A stretch of DNA of 64,000 bases. Source: Archangiaceae bacterium. GTDB lineage: Bacteria > Myxococcota > Myxococcia > Myxococcales > Myxococcaceae. The translations under genes were made by a program, and so were the position numbers. Numbering within the stretch: position 1 is the first letter of the stretch; each line of letters opens with the position of its first letter. The notes under the pieces are model-generated. The model saw only the letters and a list, made by a program, of their open reading frames with translations. It did not search any database and was not told where the DNA came from. Below, one piece after another: positions 39,913 through 48,284 of this stretch. The stretch lies in the NCBI GenBank assembly GCA_016714225.1, contig JADJNS010000006.1, positions 62,001 to 126,000 on the forward strand, in the 5' to 3' direction.

Positions 39913-41420
39913 CGCCGACTCTCGCCACCGTGCTCGAGGCGCTCGAGCGGGAGGACGCCGTGCCGGTCGGTACGCGAGCGCGCGCCACCGAGGTGCTGCG
40001 CCATCTTCCTGCTGCGTTGCCCTGGTACGCGCGCGCGTTCACCGGCTGGTACGGGTGGGTCGCCGCGGCGTCGTTTCTGGCGTTCGTCGACCGCACCTCG
40101 TGGCGGGGCGCGTCGGCGGTGGCGCTCGGCCTCAGCGCCGTCGTCGCCGCGCTGGTGATGCGCGCGCTGCGCCCCCGCGGCTTCTTCGCCCACCTCGCCC
40201 TGCCGCTCGCGCTCGCGGGTGAGGTGGTCGCCGTGGGGGGCGTCGGAGCGCTCTCGCACTGGCAGGGCGTGGCCGAGCCGCTGTTCATGCTCGGCATCGA
40301 GCTGGCGCTGCTGGCGCTCTACCCCGATACCTTGATGCGCTTTCTGTGCACCCTGGGCGCGTCGTCGGCGGTCTTGCGGCTGTGGAGCCAGCAGCTCGGC
40401 TTTCACCCCGTCGACGCGCTGCTGCTCGTCGCGCTGGCCGGCGCGCTGCTGCTCTTTCACTTTCGCCCGCACCTCGAGCTGACCCGCCTCAAGCGCCACG
40501 TGGTGCCCGTCGCCTACGGCCTCACCTTCGCGGCGGGGGCGCTGCTGCTCGGGGCCAGCCACCGCTACGCGCACCTCGAGCTGGGCGAGCCGGCGCGGCT
40601 GGGGGTCGCGCTCATCGCGCTGGTGCAGGTGGGCACGCTGCTCGACGGCTGGCGCCACCGCGCACTCGCAGCGGTCGGCGTCGCGGCGCTGGCCGCGCTC
40701 AGCTTCAGCGCTCCGGGCGTGCTGGCGAGCGTGGCCCTGCTCGGCGCCGCACTGCACCGCCGCGAGCCGAAGCTGGTGGCGATCTCCGCGGTGTTCGCGG
40801 TGCTCTTCTACGGGCACCTCTACTACTCGCTCGAGCAGACCCTGCTGTTCAAGGCGGCGCTGCTGATGGGCAACGGCCTCTGCTTCGTCTTGCTGTGGCG
40901 GCTGCTGGGCGCGCGCCAGGTCGACACCGCGCGGGCTTCGCTCGACCGACGGGTGATGGCGATGGCGCTCGCCGGCGCGCTGCTGGTGGTGAACGGGCTC
41001 ATCGTACAGAAGGAGCGGGTGCTCGACGTCGGCGAGCCGATGCTGGTCGAGCTGGCCCCGGTCGACCCCCGCTCGCTGATGCAGGGCGACTTCATGCGGC
41101 TGGGGTACCGGCTGCCCTGGAGCTGGGAGCAGCACCCCAGCGACGGCCGGGTGGTGATGCGCGTCGACCCGAACCACGTCGCGTCGTTCGTGCGCTTCGA
41201 CGATGGCCGGCCGTTGCAGCCCGACGAGCGGCTGCTGCGCTACCGCAGGCGCAACGGGGGAGTACGGCTGGGCGCCGAGGCGTTCTTCTTCGAAGAGGGC
41301 AGGGGCCCCCTGTACGCGCAGGCGCGCTACGGCGAGCTCAAGGTCACCCGCCGCGGCGACAGCGTGCTGGTGGGCCTGCGCGACGCCGACCGCCAGCGGC
41401 TCGGCCGGGCCCTGCGCTGA
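39909..41420 (+). CDS. DUF4401 membrane protein fused to a GDYXXLXY domain
   Basis: A 503-residue protein. The first 340 residues are a polytopic DUF4401-like membrane part (about ten helices). The C-terminal 165 residues form an extracytoplasmic domain after a final helix (VMAMALAGALLVVNGLIV) and carry SLMQGDFMRLGY, which fits the GDYXXLXY family motif. In other bacteria the DUF4401 and GDYXXLXY proteins are usually separate genes beside DUF2157, so this is a fusion. ATG39909 overlaps the DUF2157 stop. The function is unknown; the pair probably forms one membrane complex (inference). Confidence 0.85.
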   Translation: MTPTLATVLEALEREDAVPVGTRARATEVLRHLPAALPWYARAFTGWYGWVAAASFLAFVDRTSWRGASAVALGLSAVVAALVMRALRPRGFFAHLALPLALAGEVVAVGGVGALSHWQGVAEPLFMLGIELALLALYPDTLMRFLCTLGASSAVLRLWSQQLGFHPVDALLLVALAGALLLFHFRPHLELTRLKRHVVPVAYGLTFAAGALLLGASHRYAHLELGEPARLGVALIALVQVGTLLDGWRHRALAAVGVAALAALSFSAPGVLASVALLGAALHRREPKLVAISAVFAVLFYGHLYYSLEQTLLFKAALLMGNGLCFVLLWRLLGARQVDTARASLDRRVMAMALAGALLVVNGLIVQKERVLDVGEPMLVELAPVDPRSLMQGDFMRLGYRLPWSWEQHPSDGRVVMRVDPNHVASFVRFDDGRPLQPDERLLRYRRRNGGVRLGAEAFFFEEGRGPLYAQARYGELKVTRRGDSVLVGLRDADRQRLGRALR

Positions 41421-41453
41421 AGGCTCCTGACAGAATCCGGCAGGAGCCGGTGT

Positions 41454-41459
41454 TAGATA
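41454..41459 (+). promoter_or_regulatory. Candidate -10 box for uvrB
   Basis: TAGATA ends nine bases before the uvrB ATG. CTGACA (41427-41432) lies upstream, but the 21-base spacing is too long for a canonical pair. Confidence 0.3.
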
Positions 41460-41468
41460 CTTCGGTCG

Positions 41469-43561
41469 ATGTCCTCCGCATTTCGCATCGTCAGTGAGTA
41501 CACGCCGCAAGGCGACCAACCGCGCGCCATCGGCGAGCTGACCGAGGGCATCTTGCGCGGCGACCCCGCGCAGGTGCTGCTGGGGGTCACCGGCTCGGGC
41601 AAGACGTTCACCATGGCGAACGTGATCGCCAACGTGAACCGGCCCGCGCTGCTGATCGCCCACAACAAGACGCTGGCCGCCCAGCTGTACGGCGAGCTGA
41701 AAGAGCTCTTCCCGGACAACGCGGTCGAGTACTTCGTCAGCTACTACGACTACTACCAGCCCGAGGCGTACGTGCCGTCGTCGGACACGTACATCGAGAA
41801 AGACTCGAGCATCAACGAGGAGATCGAGCGGCTGCGCCACTCGGCCACCCACTCGCTGCGCACCCGCAACGACGTGATCATCGTGGCCTCGGTCTCGTGC
41901 ATCTACGGCCTGGGCACCGCGCGCGTGTACGTCGAGATGGCCATTCGCCTCGACAAGGGTGGCGACTTCTCGCGTGAGAAGCTGCTCAAGCAGCTGGTCG
42001 AGTGCCAGTACACCCGCAACGATCAAGACTTTCACCGCGGCACCTTCCGCGTGCGCGGCGACACCATCGAGGTGTTCCCCGTCTACGAAGAAGACCGCGC
42101 GCTGCGCATCGAGCTGTTCGGCGACACCGTCGAGAAGATCTCCGAGTTCGACCCGCTGCGCGGCATCAGCCTGGGCGAGCTCGAGAAGGCCACCATCTTT
42201 CCCGGCTCGCACTACGTCACCGAAGAGAACCAGCGCAAGACGGCGATTCTCTCGATTCGCGACGAGCTGCAGCTGCGGCTCGCCGAGCTCAAGGGGCAGA
42301 ACAAGCTCGTCGAGGCGCAGCGGCTCGAGCAGCGCACCATGTTCGACCTCGAGATGATGGAACAGCTCGGCTTCTGCAACGGCATCGAGAACTACTCGCG
42401 GCACCTCTCGGGGCGGCAGGCGAGGGCGAGGCGCCTCCGTGCCTGCTCGACTACTTCCCCAAGAACATGCTCGTCTTCATCGACGAGTCGCACCAGACGG
42501 TGCCGCAGATCGGCGCGATGTACCGCGGCGACCGCTCGCGCAAAGAGACGCTGGTCGACTTCGGCTTCCGCCTGCCGTCGGCCCTCGACAACCGCCCGCT
42601 GAAGTTCCCCGAGTTCGAGCAGTTCATGAAGCAGGCGGTGTTCGTGTCGGCCACCCCGTCGGAGTGGGAGATCGCCCGCGCCCGTGGCGTGGTGGTGGAG
42701 CAGGTGATTCGGCCCACCGGCCTCATCGACCCGCCGGTCGAGGTGCGACCGGTCGGCAACCAGGTCGACGATCTGCTGGAAGAGGTGCGCAAGCGCGCCG
42801 CGCTCGGAGAGCGGGTGCTGGTCACCACCCTCACCAAGCGCATGGCGGAAGATCTCACCGAGTACTACGCCGACGTGGGGGTGAAGGTTCGGTACCTGCA
42901 CTCCGACATCGACGCCATCGAGCGCACCGCCATCATTCGCGACCTGCGCAAGGGCGTGTTCGACGTGCTGGTGGGCATCAACCTGCTCCGCGAAGGCCTC
43001 GACATACCCGAGGTGTCGCTGGTGGCGATTCTCGACGCCGACAAAGAAGGCTTCTTGCGCTCGCACGTCTCGCTGATTCAGACCATCGGCCGCGCCGCGC
43101 GAAACCTGAACGGCCGGGTGATCATGTACAGCGATCAGATCACCGCCTCGATGAAGCTGGCGCTCGACGAGACCCAGCGGCGGCGCGAGCTGCAGGTCGC
43201 CTACAACACCGAGCACGGCATCACGCCGCGGTCGGTGAAGAAGGCGATCACCGACCTCTCGCAGTACCTCTACGACGGCGATGCGCTCGCGCTGCCCCAG
43301 GCGGCCGAGGCCGACGATCTGCTCACCAAAGAGCAGATACAGAGGCTGATGAAAGAGACCACCACCCGCATGGTGCAGCTGGCCGACGAGATGGAGTTCG
43401 AGAAGGCGGCGGTCGAGCGCGACCGGCTGGCGCTGCTCAAGGAGATGGACCTCGGGGTGAAGCCGCCGTCGCGGGCTTCGCTGTCGGAGCAGAAGCCCAA
43501 GCAGGAGCAGCGGATGATGGGCAAGCGGGCGCAGCCGAGGAAATATCGGCGGCGGCGCTAG
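41469..43561 (+). CDS. uvrB: Excinuclease ABC subunit B, with a one-base frameshift in this sequence
   Basis: UvrB, about 697 residues once the frame is restored. Part 1 (ATG41469) has LLGVTGSGKTFTMANVI (Walker A) and the beta-hairpin YYDYYQPEAYVP. The frame breaks near 42411-42419 just after NYSRHLSGRQ; the next frame resumes with CLLDYFPKNMLVFIDESHQT. Restoring one base gives the normal SGRxxGExPPCLLDYFP passage. The rest is intact: helicase motifs, INLLREGLDIPEVSLVAILD, IGRAARN, and the C-terminal UVR motif (LADEMEFEKAAVERDRL). UvrB verifies damage and loads UvrC. uvrC begins 17 bases downstream, so the two form a repair operon. Confidence 0.95.
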
Positions 43562-43578
43562 GCTTCTTTCAGACCGTC

Positions 43579-45507
43579 GTGACCCCCGAACTCGAAAAGA
43601 AGCTCGCCGAGCTGCCGACGACGCCGGGCGTGTACCTGATGAAGGGCCGCGGCGACGAGATCATCTACGTCGGCAAGGCGGTGAACCTGCGCAGCCGGGT
43701 GCGTGCGTACTTCACCCGCACCGACACCCGCGCCTTCGTCGGCTTCCTCGATCACTACCTGGTCGATCTCGACACCGTCACCGTCAAGACCGAGAAGGAA
43801 GCGCTGCTGCTCGAGAACGAGCTGATCAAGAAGCACAAGCCGCGCTTCAACGTCCAGCTTCGCGACGACAAGAACTTCCTGTGCCTGCGGCTCTCGCTCG
43901 AGCACCGGTACCCGCGGCTCGAGACCGTGCGGCGCATCAAGCGCGATGGGGCGCGGTACTTCGGGCCGTACGCCAGCGCCGCTTCGATTCGCGAGACGTT
44001 GAGGGTGGTGAACAAGTACTTCCAACTGCGCACCTGCACCGACTACGCGCTCGAGACCCGCCGCCGCCCGTGCCTGCTGCACCAGATCGGTCGCTGCCCC
44101 GCGCCGTGCGTGTTTCCCATCGAGCCCTCGGAGTACCGCAAGAACGTCGACGCGGTGGTGCTCTTTCTCGAAGGGCGCAGCGGGCCGCTGCTCGACTCGC
44201 TGCGCGCGCGCATGAAAGACGCCGCCTCGAAGCTGGCCTTCGAAGAGGCGGCGCGGCTGCGCGACCAGGTGATCGCCCTCGAGCGCTCGCTCGAGCGTCA
44301 GGCGGTGGCTGGCACCGAGGCCATCGACCAGGACATCTTCGGCTTCTACCGCGAGGCCGACCGCCTGCTCATCTACGCGCTGTACGTGCGCGGCGGGCGC
44401 ATCGGCGGCGGCCAGCCGTTCTTCTTCAGCGGCCAGGAGTTCCCCGACGAGGAGCTGCTCGCCTCGTTCGTGAACCTCTACTACGACGCCGACAACTTCG
44501 TGCCCAAGCAGGTGCTGTTGCCGTTTGCTCCCGGGCGTACCGCGGTGCCCGACGGCGAAGGGGTCGAGTGGGCCGAGGCGCTCGGCGAGCTCCTCACCGA
44601 GAAGAAGGGCGAGCGGGTGAGGGTGCACGTGCCCCAACGCGGCGACAAGGCCGAGCTGATGCGGCTGGCCTCGCAGAACGCCGAGCGCGCGTTCAGCGAG
44701 CGCAAGCGCACCCGCGAAGAGACCACCGAGGTGCTCGAGCGCCTGCAGCAGCGGCTGCACCTCAAGAACGTGCCCCACCGCATGGAGTGCTTCGACATCT
44801 CGCACTTCCAGGGCAGCTCGATCGTCGCGTCACAGGTGGCGTCGCTCGACGGCGAGGCCGACAAGGCGCACTACCGGCACTTTCGCCTGAAGACCGTCAC
44901 CCAGAACGACGACTTCGCCAGCATGCACGAGGTGCTGAGCCGGCGGTTTCGTCGAGGCCTCAACGAGGGCGACCTGCCCGACGTGATCGTCATCGACGGC
45001 GGCAAGGGCCAGCTGGCCAGCGCCCACGCGGCGATGAAAGACCTCGGGGTCGAGGGCGTCGACCTGGTGGCGCTGGCCAAGAGCCGCGACCTCGAGGTCG
45101 AAGATCGCGACGTCGAGTCGAAGGCCAGCCCCGAGCGGGTGTTCCTGATCGATCGCAAAGACCCCATCGTGCTGCCGCAGTCGAGCCCCGAGCTGTTCAT
45201 GCTCACCCGGCTGCGCGACGAGGCGCACCGCTTCGCGATCACCTTTCAGCGCAAGCTGCTTCGCAAGCGCGGGCTGGCCAGCGAGCTCGAGCAGATTCCC
45301 GGAGTCGGTGACGGCCGCAAGCGCACCCTGCTCAAGCACTTCGGCAGCGTGAAGCGGGTGCGCGAGGCCAGCATCGAGGAGCTCGCCGAGGCGGTGGGCC
45401 CGTCGGTCGCCGAGCGCGTGCACGCCTGGCTGCACGGCAAGAGGGCCGAAGACGACGAGGTGCGCGAGGCATCGCTCGAGGACGCGGGTTCGCCGGTCGT
45501 CGAGTGA
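43579..45507 (+). CDS. uvrC: Excinuclease ABC subunit C
   Basis: A 642-residue UvrC, of normal length. The GIY-YIG nuclease domain is at the N-terminus (TTPGVYLMKGRGDEIIYVGKA), with the catalytic Arg in NLRSRVRAYF. A UVR motif (ARMKDAASKLAFEEAARLRD) follows near 215, then the RNase H-like nuclease (FDISHFQGSSIVASQV, VIDGGKGQL), and two helix-hairpin-helix motifs at the end (QIPGVGDGRKRTLLKHFGSV). It makes both incisions in nucleotide excision repair. GTG43579 is the first start consistent with the GIY-YIG domain and lies 17 bases after uvrB. Confidence 0.96.
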   Translation: MTPELEKKLAELPTTPGVYLMKGRGDEIIYVGKAVNLRSRVRAYFTRTDTRAFVGFLDHYLVDLDTVTVKTEKEALLLENELIKKHKPRFNVQLRDDKNFLCLRLSLEHRYPRLETVRRIKRDGARYFGPYASAASIRETLRVVNKYFQLRTCTDYALETRRRPCLLHQIGRCPAPCVFPIEPSEYRKNVDAVVLFLEGRSGPLLDSLRARMKDAASKLAFEEAARLRDQVIALERSLERQAVAGTEAIDQDIFGFYREADRLLIYALYVRGGRIGGGQPFFFSGQEFPDEELLASFVNLYYDADNFVPKQVLLPFAPGRTAVPDGEGVEWAEALGELLTEKKGERVRVHVPQRGDKAELMRLASQNAERAFSERKRTREETTEVLERLQQRLHLKNVPHRMECFDISHFQGSSIVASQVASLDGEADKAHYRHFRLKTVTQNDDFASMHEVLSRRFRRGLNEGDLPDVIVIDGGKGQLASAHAAMKDLGVEGVDLVALAKSRDLEVEDRDVESKASPERVFLIDRKDPIVLPQSSPELFMLTRLRDEAHRFAITFQRKLLRKRGLASELEQIPGVGDGRKRTLLKHFGSVKRVREASIEELAEAVGPSVAERVHAWLHGKRAEDDEVREASLEDAGSPVVE

Positions 45508-45582
45508 AATCTTTCGCGCTGCATGCGATTTGCGGGCCCTTTTTCGTTGCCCGAGCACATCGCCCCAAGTAAACCCCTGTTC

Positions 45583-46101
45583 ATGCGGTTGTACCCAAAA
45601 GTGATTCCCATCATCGCGCGCGAAGCGGTGCAGAAGTTGATGCAAGAGTCCGACATCGAGGTCGAGGCACTGCGCATCGCCGACGCGGAGATGGATTTCG
45701 CAGCGATCATGCGCGAGTACCTGGCCAACGAAGAGCGCGTGAACCAGGCCACCCGCGAGGCGCTCGAGCGCCGCGGGTATGATCACAGCAAGTTCAATCA
45801 GGTGAAGCGCGAGATGGCCGACGTTCGCGGCTTCAAGATGGGTGACGAGGGCATCGAGCACGTCATCAACCAGATGATCGAGTTTCTGCTGATCAGCCGG
45901 AACGTCGAAGAGGTGTTCTCGGCCGACAACGTGATGCGGTCGAAGATCTTCCAGTCGATGAAGAAGCACCTCGACGTCGACGACGAGATCGATCGCGAAG
46001 CCCGCGGCCGCCTCAAGCATCTGCAAGAGGGCACCACCGCTTTCGAGGTCGAGTACAACAAGATGATCGAGCAGATTCGCCGCGCCCGCGGCCTCATCTG
46101 A
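45583..46101 (+). CDS. DUF507 family protein
   Basis: A 172-residue, highly charged, all-helical protein starting with the DUF507 signature MRLYPKVIPIIAREAVQKL. The second half (RGFKMGDEGIEHVINQMIEF and FQSMKKHLDVDDEID) repeats the helical pattern, so it may be a duplicated DUF507 unit. ATG45583 is chosen because the family begins with MRL; an upstream ATG at 45523 would add 20 residues of unlike composition. Function is unknown. It is 75 bases after uvrC. Confidence 0.88.
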   Translation: MRLYPKVIPIIAREAVQKLMQESDIEVEALRIADAEMDFAAIMREYLANEERVNQATREALERRGYDHSKFNQVKREMADVRGFKMGDEGIEHVINQMIEFLLISRNVEEVFSADNVMRSKIFQSMKKHLDVDDEIDREARGRLKHLQEGTTAFEVEYNKMIEQIRRARGLI

Positions 46102-46141
46102 TCGGCAGCCCCGCTCATCGGCGCGAAGTGCGGCCGGAAAA

Positions 46142-46169
46142 TTGACCGGCTCGATCAGGCCTGTAGCGT
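46142..46169 (+). promoter_or_regulatory. Promoter of the 46179 gene
   Basis: TTGACC (46142-46147), a 16-base spacer, then TAGCGT (46164-46169), which ends nine bases before the ATG. This is the best -35/-10 pair in the window and shares the same -10 as the 7335 promoter. Confidence 0.6.
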
Positions 46170-46178
46170 TCTGCAGGC

Positions 46179-46529
46179 ATGGTCACCACCGAGCTTTCAC
46201 CCCTCGAGCGCCTGGAAACCGTCGATGAGATCGGCCGGTGCGTCGATCGCCTCGAGGCGCTCCTCCCGCAGCGTGAAGACACCTTCGTGCTGCTCGACTT
46301 CCTCGAAGACGATCTGCGCGAAGGCTTCGAGGCGGTCTCCGAGGTCGAGGGGCACCTGCGGCAGATCGTCGAGACGCTCGAGAGCCCCCGGCTGTCGCCC
46401 GTCGCGCTGCTGGAGTCGGGCGAAGACTTTCGCATCTTGAACCGCCTCGACTACCTGCATGTGGTGGTGTCTCAGCTGCGCAAGCGGCTGTCGATGGCGG
46501 CGGGCAAGCTGCGCGAGACGCAGCGCTGA
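46179..46529 (+). CDS. Small helical protein, unknown
   Basis: A 116-residue acidic, coiled-coil-like protein (LERLETVDEIGRCVDRLEAL; VSQLRKRLSMAAGKLRE). No family is recognised. It has a good promoter (TTGACC-16-TAGCGT) and probably a leaderless message. It converges on the DUF3108 pair, with 18 bases between stops. Confidence 0.75.
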   Translation: MVTTELSPLERLETVDEIGRCVDRLEALLPQREDTFVLLDFLEDDLREGFEAVSEVEGHLRQIVETLESPRLSPVALLESGEDFRILNRLDYLHVVVSQLRKRLSMAAGKLRETQR

Positions 46530-46547
46530 AAAACGGCTGACCTCAGC

Positions 46548-47372
46548 TCACCACTTGATGTTGGCTTTGTTCTCTGCGGCTGCGGCGCGATCGCCGGGCC
46601 GGGTGAACGCGCTCAGCGTCGCGCGAATGGTGCCGATGTCGATCGAGCCCAGCGCCGCCAGCGGCAGCTTGCGCGAGTCGTCGCTCAACCAGATGTGCAC
46701 CTCGCGGCGCAGCTGCGGCTGATCGATGCGCACCGCCTGGCCGGCGAGGTGCAGCGCTTCGAACTCGCCCACCGGCAGCGAGACGTGCTCGCGCGGCTCG
46801 ACGGTGCCCCACACCCGCCAGATGCGCCGAATGCCGTAGATGTCGAAGCAGATCGAGCTGCCGGGCTTCAGCGGCAGCTGGCGCATCAGGTAGATGGCGC
46901 CGGCCACGTCGAGGCCGTCGGCCGAAAAGGGCAGGTCGGCCTCGCCGCTGCGGTCGCCGACCGTGGCCACCAGGTGGGCCAGGTGCGGGTAGAACGTGAC
47001 GTCGGCGGTGCGGCGCACCTCGTTCTCGGTGGCGTCTTCGAAGTAGCGCGCCGGCTTGAGCGTCTTGGGGCTCAGGTAGCTCGTGCCCGCGCCCTTCACC
47101 CGCCGCACCTTCGAGAAGAAGGTGTTGGTCTCGATGGCGATCTCCACCGGCACCTGACCGTCTTTGACCGGCTTGACCGACAGGGTCATGTGCCCCGCCT
47201 TGGCGCCCAGCGCGTCGAGGTCGTACTCGAGCCGCTCGCCGGGGCCGAACGCGAGCGGCGCCTTCCACGCCGGCAGCGCCTTGCACTCGGCGTCGGAGGG
47301 CATCGAGGGGGCGGCGGCGGCGCCGGCGTCGGGCGCCGCGTGGAGCATGGCTGCGAGCAGTACTGAGATCAT
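46548..47372 (-). CDS. DUF3108 family exported protein (second gene of pair)
   Basis: A 274-residue protein with a short signal peptide (MISVLLAAMLHAA). The DUF3108 pattern is clear: LAFGPGERLEYDLDALGAKAGHMTLSV, then TNTFFSKVRRVKGAGTSYLSP, FPFSADGLD-like and YLMRQLPLKPGSS segments, and a final VEIWLSDD-like strand (HIWLSDDSRKLPL). DUF3108 proteins are periplasmic, beta-rich and of unknown function. Its ATG47372 overlaps the stop of the other DUF3108 gene (ATGA), so the pair is translationally coupled. Confidence 0.9.
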   Translation of the reverse strand: MISVLLAAMLHAAPDAGAAAAPSMPSDAECKALPAWKAPLAFGPGERLEYDLDALGAKAGHMTLSVKPVKDGQVPVEIAIETNTFFSKVRRVKGAGTSYLSPKTLKPARYFEDATENEVRRTADVTFYPHLAHLVATVGDRSGEADLPFSADGLDVAGAIYLMRQLPLKPGSSICFDIYGIRRIWRVWGTVEPREHVSLPVGEFEALHLAGQAVRIDQPQLRREVHIWLSDDSRKLPLAALGSIDIGTIRATLSAFTRPGDRAAAAENKANIKW

Positions 47373-48172
47373 CCCTGGCTGAAGTCTCTCCCGGCCTCGA
47401 ACGAAACGAGATCTGCGGTGATGCGGCCGAGAATGAACTCGGCCTCGACCCGCTGCACCGCCTGGAGCTTGTCGGCGCTCAGGTACGCGGTGAGGTTGCT
47501 CTTCTGCGCCAGCTGCCCGGCGAACTGGGTGAAGACGGCGATCTTCCAGACCTCTTTTTCACCCAGCTTGGTGGTGATCTTGGTCTTCTCGAGCACCTCG
47601 GCGGTCATCTTGAACGCCACCGCGCCGGTGAACACCGGGCGCTCGTACTTGTCGCCCACCTTGAGGGGAATGTTCCGCAGCCACATGGTGGCGGTGGCCA
47701 CGTCGAGCGCGACCGGGTCGATGTCGTAGCTCACGTCGTGCAGCGGCTCGCCCTGGTTGGCGCGCTTGACGATCGCCTTGCTCTCGGCCCGCTTCATGGT
47801 GACGTGCTCGCGGCGCTTCTTCTTGTTCTCGTCGATCCAGAAGTCGCTGCCCACATGCTCCTGGGCCCGCGGGTCCCAGTACGCCACGTACTTGTCGTTG
47901 ATGGTGTAGATGGGAATGTCGGTCTTGGCGATGCAGAGAATCGGCCAGACCTCGCGCTCGTCGCGCTTCATCATCATGCCCACGGTGAGCTGAAATTCAC
48001 CGGCGGCGACGCCGGCATAGCTGACCACGAAGCTCGACTGCTCTCCGGGGCCGAACGCCGAGCGAATGGTCTCTTTCGGCGCTTCGGCAAAAGCGGGAAG
48101 TGCCACGGCGACGGCGAGCACGGCAAATCGCAACGAAGAAAATGTAACAACGAGACTGCCCGGTCGCGCCAC
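47369..48172 (-). CDS. DUF3108 family exported protein (first gene of pair)
   Basis: A 267-residue DUF3108 paralogue of the following gene. It has the same features: FGPGEQSSFVVSYAGVAAGE, a central ATMWLRNIPLKVGDK, and late YLSADKLQAVQRVEAEFILG. GTG48172 is chosen because it gives a proper signal peptide ending PAFAEAP and has GGAG eight bases upstream. The open frame extends to 48436 through sequence shared with the opposite lipoprotein gene's leader and is unlikely to be translated. The gene diverges from the permuted-hydrolase gene. Confidence 0.88.
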   Translation of the reverse strand: MARPGSLVVTFSSLRFAVLAVAVALPAFAEAPKETIRSAFGPGEQSSFVVSYAGVAAGEFQLTVGMMMKRDEREVWPILCIAKTDIPIYTINDKYVAYWDPRAQEHVGSDFWIDENKKKRREHVTMKRAESKAIVKRANQGEPLHDVSYDIDPVALDVATATMWLRNIPLKVGDKYERPVFTGAVAFKMTAEVLEKTKITTKLGEKEVWKIAVFTQFAGQLAQKSNLTAYLSADKLQAVQRVEAEFILGRITADLVSFEAGRDFSQG

Positions 48173-48284
48173 GTGTGACTCCAACGTCTGGTTGAACTCC
48201 GAATTCACTCGGCCTCTCTGGCTTGTAGGGAACCCTTCGGGTCCGGTATTGCACGGGCCGCCCCGTTCTTGAAGGAGTGCCCTC

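Noticed and set aside
41469..43561. Reading uvrB as two genuine separate genes
   Set aside because: The two parts join into one normal-length UvrB with no missing residues; a single missing base explains the split.
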